Assembly (NCBI GenBank): GCA_947561585.1
Contig: CANNZV010000499.1
Span: 1 to 64,000 of the forward strand
Direction: 5' to 3'
DNA length: 64,000 nt
Origin: Caprella mutica
Taxonomy: Eukaryota; Arthropoda; Malacostraca; Amphipoda; Caprellidae
Shown: positions 13,385 through 27,200 of the stretch, one piece after another
Layout: the number at the start of each line of letters is the position of its first letter
Numbering within the stretch: position 1 is the first letter of the stretch
Made by a program: the position numbers and the translations under genes
The notes under the pieces: model-generated
Databases searched by the model: none
What the model was told of the DNA's origin: nothing
What the model saw: only the letters and a program-made list of their open reading frames with translations

Positions 13385-13650
13385 TTTCATATTTCCAATG
13401 AATATAATCTATAATCAATAGAACTTAGTTAACTTTTATATCTCAAATGAATATAAGCTATAGTCAATAGAACTTAATTAACTTTTATATCTCAAATGAA
13501 TATAAGCTATAGTCAATAGAACTTAGTTAACTTTTATATCTCAAATGAATATAAGCTATAGTCAATAGAACTTAATTAACTTTTATATCTCAAATGTATA
13601 TAAGCTATAGTCAATAGAACTTAATTTACTTTTATATCTCAAATGAATAT
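13385..13650. repeat. 49-bp tandem repeat, about 5 copies
   Basis: The unit contains tagaacttaattaac, tttatatctcaaatgaat and ataagctatagtcaa. Copies begin near 13419, 13468, 13517 and onward. Confidence 0.9.
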
Positions 13651-14279
13651 AATCTTACATCAAAATCGAAACTTCATTATAGTTTATTCTAATTCCAAAA
13701 TATTCATTTCAAAATATATGAGTAAAACTAAATTCGTTATTACTTATCTTAAACTTCTCTCTTCTTAAACTATGGTTATATATGTTATGTAATATTATAC
13801 GAGCTATATTATTGTTTAGTATTCATCTATACTATTGTTAGCCTTACATAACCTATTTTTATTCGTATTGAATAAACATATTCAGATTTCGTTTAAAATA
13901 TTCAATGAAATTAAAAGTTACTTTAAATCAAATGTTCAACTTCGAAATCTGTAAACTATCAAATGAAATCTTAAGTAATCCTTTAAAGAATTAATTTTCA
14001 AATAAACATCAATGATTAAATGCTCATAACCTGAATGTTTCAATAAGCAATTAATATATAAACTTTCTTTTAAAGTAAATTCAAAGTATAGAAATCTAAG
14101 TTAATTGGACTAAAATAATAATCCAAAATTTAGAATAATAAGATCAAGGTGAAATGATCTAAATGTGTCGGTACCATCAGAGAAGACTTCTCAAAGTAGG
14201 TACATGAGAGTTGAAGCCCCCATGTTCATTCTCCTCCTTCAGAATGAATGGTTCCCTCAGGTTACCGGGCATTGGTTTG

Positions 14280-14395
14280 TGACGTCACCAAGTATGACTG
14301 CGAAGTCGTCACCAAGTATGACTGTGAAGTCATCATCAAGTATGACTGTGAAGTCATCATCCAGTATGACTGTGAAGTCGTCACCAAGTATGCTC
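14280..14395. repeat. 24-bp tandem repeat, about 4-5 copies
   Basis: The unit is close to tcaccaagtatgactgtgaagtc. A tgacgtca octamer overlaps the first copy at 14280-14287. Confidence 0.85.
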
Positions 14396-16189
14396 CACTG
14401 ATCAGCCTTCTCGTCACCAGGCGTAGCTCGGCTTATCCTTTTCGGATCAACAAGTTACTGGTGTTGGATTGTTCCAACATCTGGTTTGTTATTGCTCTGC
14501 TCCAGTTTCTCGAGAGATGTTTTTCAAGTTTTGGGAAAAAATAAATCATTAATTTAAGTATAATTAGGATTATATTTTTACCTAACTATTACTTTTTAGA
14601 CTTACAGTTGAAGGATAATATTACTATTTTACCATTGCTAAAACATGATTGTTTTAATTATTTCCAAAATTTTGTACAATGATTCTACAAAATTCTTTAA
14701 TATTATAGTATTGTTATAATCCTTCAAGTAATATTATAGTTTGATAATATATATCTCACATAACATTTATTTCAAAATATACCTCATTCAGTTTACAATA
14801 CATATTCCTATTATTATAAAACTGTAAAGAAGGGGTTAGTTTATATATATAACATATTTTTCACTTAAAACTAGGTTCATGAAAATCTTGGACACAATCA
14901 AAACTGTTATGTTTCTTTTTATTGTTACGTTACTTTACAAGATTTTCACTTATAGTGATAAATTCATAGTAAAATCAAGTAATTCACCTTCAACCGATGT
15001 CTTGCCCATAACGTCAGATCGTCAGATGGATGGGGTTCATTGCTTTTGGTTCGCCTCCTTTACGTGTGTTTCTGCAATTACAGGTGAACTTTACTAGCTT
15101 ATACAAGAAACTTACATCTTACATAGATTATTTATCTACCATTACATTACATTTCATCAATAATTATAAGTGTTAGTCAACATAATTTTCTTAATTACTC
15201 TTAACTTACAAACACACAGTTATTTATATATATTTTATGTTTCACTAAACATCAATGCATTATATATATATAATTTACATTTCTTTAAACATCAGTGTAT
15301 ATTGTAGTTACCCTGAAGAGTTAATGTTATTGATCTAACCATTGAAAGAAATTAATTGAACACAAACTATGTCGTTTTTAAGCTATTCATTATAGTTCGT
15401 TATGTTCCTTTTATAATCATAAATTCTTGAACAGAATTAAATCTCATTAATTTTTTCATTTGTTTTAACTCAAGTTTAATGTATTCATTTACTTTTTCAA
15501 GTAATAATTTAAATATCATCAAGATTCTTGCTATCATGAAACTCAATACTCAAAAATATTTTCGTAATTCCCATTTATCACTAAAGAGCCTTTTACTCTT
15601 ATTTCAGTATCATTAAACTTTTCAACAGTTTTCTTTATATTGAATCCATACATTATTTATTAAATTATTTAACTGTCCCTTTTAAACTCAAACTTTTTAA
15701 TTACATTTAAACTGCTATACTGAGTTTAATTAATAAATTCATTTACGTAACATGAACGTATTTTGCAATTCTCGTTACATTTATTTTTATGAAATAAATC
15801 CGTTCTATTCGATCGTTTTTATTATTTACGATTCAATTTTAATCCTTTTTATACTCATGTTAAATCAACTACATTCATTCTTTTATAAATCTGGAAATAT
15901 TACGGTTCCCCCTTGAAATTTTTCTTTAGAAGAAGATTTTCTTTTCAGGGTATTTACTGTACTCTGGTTGACCTTTGAACCTGCAATTACTGTTTTCTCT
16001 TAGTAATATTTACCCTTACAGTTTAGAATGAATATTCTTTATGCATTAGGAATGTCCCCTTTTTTCAAATATCAACATATAATTAATTATACATCTTGAT
16101 TTATATCTTTCTAATATATTTATCTCACAATTCCATGTATAATCACACTTAATTACACTTCAATTCATTATTGTAATCTTTTTTGGGGT

Positions 16190-16385
16190 CTAATTTTATT
16201 CTTCGTTCTGAGAGGAATAAATAGAATGTTCCCCTGAGATTATTCTGAATTTCTTAGAGTCTATTTTATTCTTCGTTCTGAGAGAAATAAATAGAATGTT
16301 CGCCTAACTTATGTTTGGAAATTCTTTAGGGTCTATTTTATTCTTCATTCTGAGAGGAATAAATAGAATGTTCCCCTTAAGATTG
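16190..16385. repeat. About 70-bp tandem repeat, 3 copies
   Basis: Blocks sharing ttattcttcgttctgagag and aataaatagaatgttc begin near 16196, 16266 and 16338. Confidence 0.85.
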
Positions 16386-18334
16386 GATCAAACATTTCCT
16401 TGGTTATATATTTATATATTATCATATATAAAAGTTTTAACGAACTATCTTTTTCAGCAATTATTTTATATATCATTGTACATAAACATTAGAACTTAAG
16501 TACATGTATATTATATTGCATGTTTTCATTATTCATTATACATTCAATAATATTCGACTATTTATTTAGAATTCATTCCTAAATTTATATATCAAGAATT
16601 CAGTATCTTTATTTTAATTAACAAGTACAAACATTTTTATTTATCATCTTGAAAATCAAAAATTCAACATAAAATATTACACTTCTATTATAAATAAAAG
16701 AATTCAAATTAAATGTGAAATAATATTAATTGAAATATTTGCTTCGTATCTTGTTATCATTCAAATCATTCGTTAAACCCTCCATTTGTTATGGTGTTTC
16801 AAATATTAGTTCCTGCTACATCTTGGATTGTATTACAATATAGTTCATAGAGAACAGTAGATTGAATTACTTCATGTCATTTAATTATAAATAACTATTA
16901 ATTCTTATTCATACATTGTTCTTTCAGGTTCTAATTCCCACACAAGTAATAACTTATATTACTGCAGTTCCTCAAATTTATCATATTATTAAATTATGAT
17001 ATTACACTTATTTCATGACATTAATTCCATGATTTTATTTCGACGAAGAACCTGTAACTCATTTATTTATCAAACATTACAGTTATCATTAAAAGAAATC
17101 ATCAAGAGCTCTCTTTCAAACTCATTTATTTATCAAATAATTAATTAAATAATTAATTATTATTTCTGAGTAACCTACTGGAATAATCACATTAATTCCT
17201 ATATCTTTTATTCTCCATATAATACTCATTATTTTATTCATATTATATCCTTGCTATCGTCAACTATAGTGTTACTGACTGTACCACCTCGACTAATTTT
17301 AATAGCTCTGTTGACAATAACTTCCCACTTGAAAATTTACATCGCTTCCTTCAAGATTACGTTTAGTCTTGACTTTTTACTAGTCAACTATTATAAAATC
17401 AAGTTTCGTTATATTTTTACGTTAAGTTATATTTTTATATATATAACGTTTGCTATATTTTATACTTTATTAATAGAAAAAGAGTCTTAAGATAATTGTT
17501 TTATCTCTTATACATTTATGTTCGATTGCTTGCATTTAATTCACTATTCAAATCAAGTCTTGCAATTTAATTATAAAATTCAGCAAATCTTTGCTCTTAT
17601 AGTATTTTCTTTCTCAGAATTATCGTCTGACAAATACAGTTGTCTGAATTCACATCGTTTTTTATACGATTATTTCGTTCATATGAACTAATCACCTATG
17701 TGATTATTTTAAGTTATTATTCGTCACTGGAATAATTACAACAACTTCTTATTTAACGGATAATTATTTATACTCAATATATATACTCAATATACGTAAA
17801 CTGCATTGAATCTTTCTATATCATTGTTTCTTTCATTATTGAGTTACTGGAGATTTTACGTTAAAGAATATAATTATTTAATTACGTTAAACAATAACCT
17901 TTAATCAAATCAATTATTTCTTACTTTTAATTATTACAGGAATATAGTTTGAAACTAGATCACATATTGATTATTTAGTATCAAACCTACTTTTCCCCTC
18001 TATGTTACCACATATTACCCGATATTCCATTAACTATGGTTAAGACGTATTAACCTCTAGGTAACTTTAAATCTCTTCAAAAATATTTAATATACAATAT
18101 TAATATCAAAATAGTCATTTAAATATTCAAGATATATATATATATCTATATCATTCCTTGTCAATCTTTAAATCTGTTTCACTCTTTTTATACTGAGTCA
18201 TACATCTGAGTTTAATATATTCGTTATATCTTAATCTGACTCGATTATCTTTAATCACTGAAACGATTGACAGGTTCTTTTTTCAAACACTGCGATTATT
18301 ACTATTTGAATAGGAATACATTATAATTATCAAT

Positions 18335-18655
18335 TGACTTCATCCCTGAAAATTAGGTATGATTCGTTACATATGTACGTTACGTGCATATCATAGGTAT
18401 TTCCGGTTTACCTGAAACCTTGTTTATTTTTATAAATATAAATTGACATTATAATTATCTATTGACTTCATCCCTGAAAATTAGGTATGATTTCGTCATA
18501 TATGTACAATACATGCACATCTTAGGTATTTGCGGTTTTACCTGAAACCCTTTTTATATTTTATAATATCACAACTCAATGTTGTATCTTAGGTATTTAC
18601 GGTTTTACCTGAAACCTCGTCTATATTTTATAATATGACAACTCATTTGACTTTC
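18335..18655. repeat. About 125-bp tandem repeat, 2.5 copies
   Basis: Blocks sharing gacttcatccctgaaaatta and the word aggtattt followed by ggttt(t)acctgaaacc recur near 18338 and 18463, with a partial third copy from about 18580. Confidence 0.8.
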
Positions 18656-21160
18656 ACTGACTTAAAGGATGTTTTGACCCTATAGTCAGATATTCACATT
18701 CGTGACTGTACTTTCGGTATATTTCTATATGATATAACCGTTTCTATGATATCAACTTCTCTCGATATCACTTTCTCTTGATATTACCTACTAAACAAAA
18801 CAGCGTAATTTATAATTTCCAAAGATTTTTATCGACGTTATTGCTTTTTAAGCCACAAACAATAAATATCATTTCATTAAAATATGCAAAATTAATGAAA
18901 TACGAGAATGGGTTAATTACTTCCATTCCAGTACTAAAAATATGGAAAATTACCTCGTTAATATAAAATAGGTATATCGTTACTTTACCAAATTCACCTT
19001 TGGTTATTTACATGACAAATTCACAGGTTATAAGACCCATTTAATTTATCATCAACTTGGAATATTTTTATTCTCCTTATCTGTGAATATACAGTTACAT
19101 ATTCCATCTGTATCTCTATTTATGAGTACACAGGTTACTACTAATATATTTGCAACTATATTAGCTCATTTAAACATTGTTCTAATGTTTTTTACTTAAT
19201 ACTTTAAAAATTCATACTTTCAAAATAGTATTTTAAGTTCGTTCTCATCATTTGAACTTTCTCTCTAAGCTTCTTCGAAATTCTTATATACGATTTTCTG
19301 AATTCCTTTATAATTATTTATTATAATTATACTTCGCCTTTTTATAGGACAACAACAGTTATTTTGTTATATAACGTGCTTTCCACGTTATTTGCAATCT
19401 TCGCGCATTTATACAACTTTCACTTTCTGAAACATACGTTCCATTAGTTTTCAATGATTTTACTTATAGAATAATTATGCAAAATAAATTAGATTTAAAT
19501 GTCGTTCTCAGTCAGATGATTATAAAAGTACTGAAATACATGGTATTATTAGCCTATCAAAATGTAAATAGTTTTCACTATCCCGACACATCTAAAATAT
19601 TCTATGTAATTAATATATTCCCAGATTCAATTATATCTGTTAAAAGTTTATTACCTTTAAATGATACACATTGACTAAAATTGTCATATCATTTTACTTT
19701 TTACTAACTGCGCTATTTGAGGCTACTGGTCTTTGACACTACTTTTTACTCCACTATTGAGACTACGATATAAATCTATCATTCCCCCCAGGAATGTAGT
19801 GTCATTACTACACTTTATATTACTATAGGAACATTCGCGGCAAGTTGTAACTATTTGTGTCGTATTTTGGTAAAGCCATTCTTTATTACATACTACCTTA
19901 TCTAACAAAACCTTTCAATATACACTGTAAAGATTAATAATTAGTAAAGATTATTAAAGACAATATAAAAATTTAAAAATACACAATACAAAAATATAAG
20001 TAGACATTATTATATTCCAGACACAAAATTCATTACAGTATATTAACTTTAGGTTAAATAGTTAAATAGCATCACCTAATTTGCCTCTCGTTGTTTAGCT
20101 GCCTGTTTACCAGATGGTAGAGTAGATTATAAATCTCATGTAGGGTTGCCTCATAGCTTTCCTTTTTTCTGGAGTCATTCGATTCTTCTATTCTCCCGTT
20201 GTCCTGTTGCAGGTCAACAGCTGTACGCTGTTTCTTGTCCTCTTCTCAGCTTTGGATCTGCTGCGATTCGCTGTTTTCCTGTCGGTGTTAAAAGTCCTCG
20301 TTTTTTCTGCCTTTTCCATCGTAATCCCTTGGGTGATTACCGCCAGGTAAAAGTGAGTTTCTGTCGCGATGTCATTATTATACTATTATTCAGTATATGG
20401 AGTAGGGCTCCCAACTTTATTTGATGAAGAAGAAAATAACTCGTCACTCAGTTAAAGTAATTTCAGTCACTTACTCCGAAAGTGATGAGACGATTTAATT
20501 TACTTTAATTCGTTTTCTATTTAAGAGTGAGTTTATCACGACAAAAGTAGCTTTGTCGCCGTACCAGTTTTTCTTGCCACTAGTACTTTCACTTAATTTG
20601 GCGTATCCATGCTCAGCTCGAAGTTTGTGTTGCAGCTTGGATGATTGAGTTTATTTAAGCGCACCGCTCGTTTTATACTCAGCTCGAATTTTCTCACCGG
20701 TCTTTAGAATATTAATGGTATTCTAGAACAGTTTTTATAGTTAACTGCTGTTAACTTGAAAAGTATCCTTTCACATGTCATGTGAATCTTTTCTGTTGCT
20801 TTTCCTTCCTTTTTTATGAAGTGCTGCAGGACTTCCGTATGTGAGTTGAAAGGGTATGTTCTCCCATATGTGATGGAAGAGTGTGTTCTCCCATCGGCAT
20901 TGTAGAGTTGCTCCCGTAATGTCCTTTTATCGGAAGGAGTGTGATTGGCTAGTTCACTCGCATTACATTCAATGCTTACCTAGTGATTAACACTGTATAA
21001 CAATAGGGTTTCATAGTTCTGGTTTTGTACCCTCTTTATCACTGACACTGTATTTCCAACTTTCCTTTTACTTCTCTAAAAATCTTTAAACCATTTATAT
21101 TAAGTCAGTTCTTTTCGTTAATAGATTCTAACCTCTTTTTTCCTCCCTCTTTTCTTCAAG

Positions 21161-21178
21161 ACCGTTTGAAGATGCCAA
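21161..21178 (-). promoter_or_regulatory. Candidate primer-binding site of the LARD-like element
   Basis: On the minus strand the sequence directly after the 5' LTR reads ttggcatcttcaaacggt. The TGG would pair with the CCA end of a tRNA. The tRNA was not identified. Confidence 0.5.
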
Positions 21179-22417
21179 TATTAAATTGCCCTTTTCCTAT
21201 GGGATTGATAGTAAATTATCACCTATTTTCTAAGTAGATGAGGCTTGTTAATAAACTTATCCCATAGGGCAAAATAAGTCTCCGGGTTCGTTACAATTGT
21301 TGTATTATCTTAACTTGAAGAGACTTGGAGGTAATTGATTGAATTCTATTAAACTGACAAATGACTAAACGGTAAAAGTTTTTAGGAAGTAAATTAAACA
21401 CAAGGAAGTTTTAAATGGGTGTACTTATATTAAAGTTCGAATAGTACAGAGTTCTAAGACTTACGCACAAGTCTTCAAATAACACAACACAAGTTTTAAA
21501 TAAACTAGCGGTTGAGTAAACTTAAGGGTTTTAAATAAACAAGGGTCTGAGTTGCCAACTCACGAAACCCGTGGATGGACAAGTCCGACCGGACTTGGTC
21601 CGACCAACCAGTCTTCAAGAGACCATCGCGAACTATGAACACTTTAGTTAGGTGCCAATGGTATTTAAAGGATGAACTGGAGAGTCCAACCTTCCAGTGA
21701 GTGAATAAACTTCTGTTAAGGTACTGATAGTACTTTTCAAAGATGTTTTTCTACTCACTGCAGATAGAAATAACACACAATGCATTATTCAAATTTAACA
21801 CGCTAGTGGTAATGGCTTTCTATACGATTAACATATAGATCGATCAGATTTACTAATAGTTCATTTTAGTGAAACCTGATTTACTAATAAACATCCAAAT
21901 TTAAGCATACTATTTCAGAGTCCTGTTTAACCTATACATGATCAGAAATGTTACAAGTTCCTAACTATTAATTAAGTATTTCAATTAGAATAATTGAAGT
22001 ACTTACTTAATTCTTTTTAAATTAATTAAGTATTAATTTCAATTCTATCTATAGAAAAAGAACTCAATATTCTAAGTTGTATAACTGATTTACAAAGTTC
22101 ATGAAGTTATATAACTTAGTACAAATTATAAAGTTATATTCTGAGTTACAAGTTATAGCTCTGGGTTACAAGTTATAAAGTTATGTTCTGAAGTTACAAG
22201 TTATATTAGCGGCTTACATCAAAGCTATTCGTTTATAATTATATTCGAGCTCCTAGCGAGAATAACATGACCATAAAGTTAAATAGCATTTCCTTCTAAT
22301 GAACAGTGTACAAGATTAAAAAGATTATGTCTGATTAAATGATTATCAAATTATAGAAATTGAAAGATTAAGTAAAGATACAAGTTCAGCGTATTAACAA
22401 TCTTTCTATTGTTAATA
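21179..22417 (-). repeat. Right (5') LTR of the LARD-like element
   Basis: Same length (1239 bp) and nearly the same sequence as 11167-12405. Confidence 0.95.
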
Positions 22418-22422
22418 ATCCC
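22418..22422. repeat. Target-site duplication atccc (right)
   Basis: Matches 11162-11166. Confidence 0.85.
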
Positions 22423-22714
22423 CAAAAATTATCGAAGATTTGAAGGTTGAATTCATTGTTTTAGTAATATCAATAATGTAATTTATAAAATTATTTGAAA
22501 TGAATCAACTAATAAAAATAAAATATAATTAACATCTTTTTATTTCGAACCTATTTAAATTCAATATTTTGTTTGGTTTTGAGACAGTAAAATATAAAAT
22601 TTATTCATGAACTCCAAGCCGATGATTAATTCACATGAAGTTAAAATGTTTTAACATAAGTCAATCTACATTAAAAAAATATTGAATATATTGATATTAA
22701 ATACATTCTTTTCT

Positions 22715-24655
22715 TCTAATAGTAAACTCTCCCTCTTCTTCTATCAGTAAAACTCTCCCTCTTCTTCTAACAGTAGAACTGTCACTTTTCTTCTATCAGT
22801 AGAAATGTTACTCTTCTTGTAACAGTAGAACTGTGTCTCTCCTTCTACCAATAGAACTGTCCCTCTTCTTCTTCCAGTAGAACAGTCCCTCTTCTTTTAA
22901 CAGAAGATCTGTCCCTCTTCTTCTATCAGTAAACTGTCCCTCTTCTTCTAACAGTAAAAATGTTCCTTTTCTTGTAACAGTAGAACTGTCTCTCTTCTTC
23001 TAACAGAAGATCTGTCCTTCTTCTTGTAACAGTAGAGCTGTCCCTCTTTTTAAACTGTCCCTCTTCTTTTATCAGTAGAATTGTCCCTCTTCTTCTATCA
23101 ATAGAACAGTCCCTCTTCTTTTAACAGAAGATCTGTCCCTCTTCTTCTATCAGTAAACTGTCCCTCTTCTTCTAACAGTAAAAATGTTCCTCTTCTTGTA
23201 ACAGTAGAACTGTCCCTCTTCTTCTAACAGAAGATCTGTCCTTCTTCTTGTAACAGTAGAGCTGTCCCTCTTTTTAAACTGTCCCTCTTCTTTTATCAGT
23301 AGAATTGTCCCTCTTCTTCTATCAATAGAACTGTCCCTCTTCTTGTAACAGTAAAACTGTCCCTCTTCTTCAAACTGTAGAGCTAATTCTATTCTTCTGA
23401 CAGTAGAACTGTTCCTTTTTTTCTATCAGTATAGCCGTCTTTCTTCTTCTAACAGTAGAACTGTCACTCTTTTTCTAACAGTAGAGCTGTTATTCTTCTT
23501 CTAACAGTAGAACTGTCCCTCTTCTTCAATCAGTAAACTGTCCTTCTTTTTGTAACAGTAGAACTGTCCTTCTTTTTCAAAAAGTAGAACTGCCCCTCTT
23601 CTTCTAACAGTAGTACTGTCCCTCTTCTTCTATCACTAGAATGGTTTTTCTTCTTCTATCAGTAGAACTGTTCCTTTTCTTCTATCAGTAGAAATGTTTC
23701 TCTTCTCGTAACAAGAGAAATTTCCCACTTCTTCTATCAAAAGAAGTGTCCCTCTTCTTCTAACACTAGAACCGTCCCTTTTCTTCTAAAAGTAGAACAG
23801 TCACTTTTCTTCTAACAGTAGAGCTGTCCTCTTCTTCCACGAATAGAACTGTCCCTCTTCTTCTATCATTCGAACTGTCCCTTTTCTTCTATCATTAGAA
23901 TTGTCCCTCTTTTTCTATCAGTAGAACTGTCCCTCTTCTTCTAACAGTTGAACTGTCTTTCTTCTTCCATCAGTAGATCTGTCTCTCTTTTTCTATCATT
24001 AGAACTGTCCTTTTTCTTCTATCATTAGAGCTGTCCCTCTTCTTCTATCATTAGAACTGTCCCTCTTCTTCTTTCAGTAGAACTGTCACTCCTCATCTAT
24101 CAGTAGAACTGTCTTTCTTCTTCTAGCAGTATAACTGTCACTCTTCACATATCAGTAGAACTGTCTTTTTTCTTCTAACTGTAGAACTGCCACTCTTCTT
24201 CTAACAGTAGAACTGTCCCTCTTCTTCTATCAATAGAACAGTTCTTTTTCTTCCATCAGTAGAACTCTCCCATTTCTTCTATCAGTAGAAATATTCCTCT
24301 TCTTATAAAAGTAGAACTGTCCCTCTTCTTCTAACAGTAGAACTGTTTCTTTTCCTTCAACAGTAAAACTGTACTTCTTCTTCTAACAGTAGATCTGTCT
24401 CTCTTCTTGTAACAGGAGAACTGTCCCACTTTTTGTAAAAGTAGAACTGTTTTTCTTCTTTTAACATAAGAACTGTCCTTCTTCTTCTATCAGTAGAGCT
24501 GTTTATCTTCTTTTAACAGTAGAACTGTCCCTCTTATTCTATCCAGAACTGTTCCTCTTCTTCTAACAGTAGAACTGTCCCTCTTCTTTTATCAGTAGAA
24601 CTGTCCATTTCCTTCTAAGAGTAGAACTGTCCCTCTTCTTCACATAGCAGAACTC
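22715..24655. repeat. 26-bp minisatellite, about 74 copies
   Basis: The unit is close to agtagaactgtccctcttct followed by tctaac, with many point variants and some shortened units. A roughly 230-bp block (for example cagaagatctgtcc through tttttaaactgtcc) is repeated near 22900-23060 and 23130-23290, so part of the array was copied as a larger unit. No coding sense. Confidence 0.95.
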
Positions 24656-24913
24656 TCAATTCTCTCATGGCCAGAGTCATTTTTTTGTTGGATGCAAGTT
24701 CCTTCTTGATCAAAATGAACGCTGAAAAAATAAAAAATAAAATATTTCTCATTAATGTAGTTAGTTCATTTCATCGTTTTTCAATAATGAAATATTCAGG
24801 AAATGAAATAGGAATTAAAAATAGATGGTAAAAATTGAGGACTTTAGATGATAGGATTAGGTTGAAAAAGTGAATATATTTAGGGATCTTGTTAATATCA
24901 TGCACCCCAGTAA

Positions 24914-25634
24914 GGGTATGGTTACTATGGATGCGTATTCAAGCGATTTTTCGCACTGACGACTTCTGATGAAATCGGATGTAAATCAAACTCATGCTTT
25001 CCAATGGGAGTGGTTACAGTGGCTGCGATTTGGTCGTCAGATTACGTACGAAGTCGTCAGACTAACTTCAGCGTTCAAATGAGTTTGATTTTTTGCGACT
25101 TGCGACAACTTTCGGTAATTTTTTGCGTATATTTTTCTTTCTTTTGATTGCTATTACTGTTTACCCATGCATTTTGGAAATATATTATTTGATACTAAGT
25201 ATCAGAAATAATACAGATATTATTTAATTATATAAAATTAATTTAATCATAATTTAATTATATATATAGGCTTGAATTGGTTGTTACTTTGTACAATTTT
25301 TATTTTTAATAGAATGGAATATCTATCAATAATTATATTACATAAAAATATTTTAATCATTTCTCTATTTAGGTATTTCAAAATTGTGTGTAGTGAAATT
25401 GTGGAAATAATAATCAAATTAGCGTTGCGTCTATTATTTCAGAGGCACACATGTATTAATTCCTCCCTAACATTATATCAAATAAACATAGTTTAGACCC
25501 CAATATTAATGGGGCAAAAACACACTGACGATCAGAAATCGCGTACAGTGTAACCACCTCGCACTGACGATCAGTTCTGACGATATCGTCAGAGCGAAAA
25601 ATCGCTTGAATACGCATCCATAGTAACCGTACCC
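24914..25634. mobile_element. TAA-flanked MITE (PIF/Harbinger-like), 721 bp
   Basis: The left end begins gggtatggttactatggatg and the right end is its inverse, with about 45 bp of matching arms that include tattcaagcgatttttcgc. The 3-bp word taa lies on both sides (24911-24913 and 25635-25637), as expected for PIF/Harbinger target duplications. No transposase is visible. It sits inside a sequence containing atatcatgcacc(c). Confidence 0.8.
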
Positions 25635-25831
25635 TAAAAAGCTTGTAAATATCATGCACCCTAGTAAAAAGCTTGCACCTATTAGGGCCTCTGTGTCTGT
25701 ATCTGTGATACAACAATGTGTTATATATTGGAGTTATATCATCGTTTATACCTATGAAAGATGGCTCACAAAGTATTTCAAGAAACAGTTCTTCCCATTA
25801 GGCTGGCCATACACTATGATGACCACCTGAC

Positions 25832-26312
25832 CAAGGTTCATAGACTATAACAGATTAAACGAATGGGGAAAAAATTGCCATTGAAAAAACAACATTTTAA
25901 GTCTTCCTTCTTGAATATCTCTTAAACGGTAGATTGAACTCGTGCGTGAGTCAACATAGAATTCTTTAGAATTTAATAATCCATCGAATGGTATAAAAAT
26001 ATTCCAATAAAATGGTTATTATCGCTGCAAAAAGAACAAAAAACTAACTGCTATTCACTCCGTTGTCCGTTGATTAATGGGCACTGGTTAACATTTTCAT
26101 CCTCTTTAATTACTGTAGCTAAAAGCCTAAAATAAGAACAAAAATAATATTACAATAATAAAATAAGAAATAAACAATATAAAATGTCCATTATTGTAAC
26201 ATAGGTTTTAATCTAAAGAATAGGTTTTCATCTAAGAAATTTGTAGGCGCAGCTCTTAGTAACATTTCATACTATTTTTATTCGTTTAACCTGTTATAGT
26301 CTATGAACCTTG
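25832..26312. mobile_element. hAT-like MITE nested in element A, 481 bp
   Basis: Its ends are inverted repeats of about 32 bp beginning caaggttcatagactataac. The 8-bp word cacctgac flanks it on both sides (25824-25831 and 26313-26320), and the sister element B shows that site without the insertion. An 8-bp duplication and a CA-start are hAT hallmarks. Confidence 0.88.
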
Positions 26313-26859
26313 CACCTGACAGGTACTTGTGAATAGTCGCGCCTGTCATTTGCACCTGCTAGTGAGTGGCGGGAAAAACTAGCCTTTCATGCAACCTGCC
26401 AACTGATGATAATTCGATTAGTTCTACCTGACAGGTGAGTAAAACTGTTGTGTGAGTGGCGGTTATCTAAACAGGTTAAAAATAACGAGGTTTAAATAAT
26501 AAAAGAAAAAATAATATATACTAAAAAATGTAATAAAAATATATAAAAAAATGTATAAAAAATATATTAAATAAATTCATACATATAAAAATAAAAATAA
26601 AAGAAAAAATTATAAAAATATACACAGGCATCCCCCACTTCAGTTACAAAATCACGACCCAGTTTGGTTACCAAACGGTAACTAATGCGAATAAAAGTAA
26701 CAAGAAATTTATAATTGTCACTCCTTGATTATATATATCATTTTCTATAAGTTATAGAAAGAAAACTTGTATTAGAGTATTACGTATATAAGCATATTAA
26801 TAATAATATACAGTCTTTCATTGCTTGTGACTGTGATGAAATAGTTTAAAGTCGTGCAT

Positions 26860-27200
26860 TTATTAAATGTTTTAAAATCCATCCATAGCTTAACTCTCAC
26901 TCAGTATAGGAGAGTAATTAATGTATACTTAGATTTCTATAATTATTGTGCTACATTTCAAACTGCAATTTTAAGCTCTATGAAATGTTTTTGGCAGTAG
27001 GGTACTAAGTTCCAAGTTATTGGTTGGTTCTACAATTTTGGAAACGTCAGAAAAGAAAGTATAATTGTTATTTAACTTCTATTCTAATTGGTATCATGGA
27101 TACCAATTGAAATAAAAGTTAAATAATGATTATTATATAAAGATTTTTACGTGTTCGAAAATATGGAACCGTGCGATACCACGGAACTAACCCTAAAATA
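26860..27200 (+). repeat. Dispersed repeat, copy 1 of 3
   Basis: Shares taactctcactcagta, tggtatcatggataccaatt, ttaaataatgatta and the stretch around gaaaatatggaaccgtgcga with 42940-43590 (plus) and 47645-47800 (minus, right part only). It contains the perfect foldback attggtatcatggataccaa. Confidence 0.75.

Larger units (their letters stand above)
12421..21160. other. Coding-less interior of the LARD-like element
   Basis: About 8.7 kb of A+T-rich DNA. Frames are all short (at most about 98 codons) and none shows a retroviral motif. It contains several small tandem arrays, listed separately. Confidence 0.75.
11167..22417 (-). mobile_element. LTR retrotransposon without gag/pol (LARD-like)
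   Basis: Two direct repeats of 1239 bp (11167-12405 and 21179-22417) flank 8.8 kb. The 5-bp word atccc precedes the left copy (11162-11166) and follows the right copy (22418-22422), a typical integrase target duplication. On the minus strand a purine tract lies just before the left LTR and a TGG-bearing primer-site-like segment follows the right LTR, so the element points left. I saw only about two base differences between the LTRs, which implies recent insertion. The interior has no frame resembling gag, protease, RT or integrase, so the element must have been moved by proteins from elsewhere. The LTR ends are tattaa and ttaata, not TG and CA. Confidence 0.93.

Noticed and set aside
20146..20424. 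92-codon plus-strand frame in the LARD-like element
   Set aside because: No recognisable domain, opposite to the element's orientation, and near the length expected by chance.
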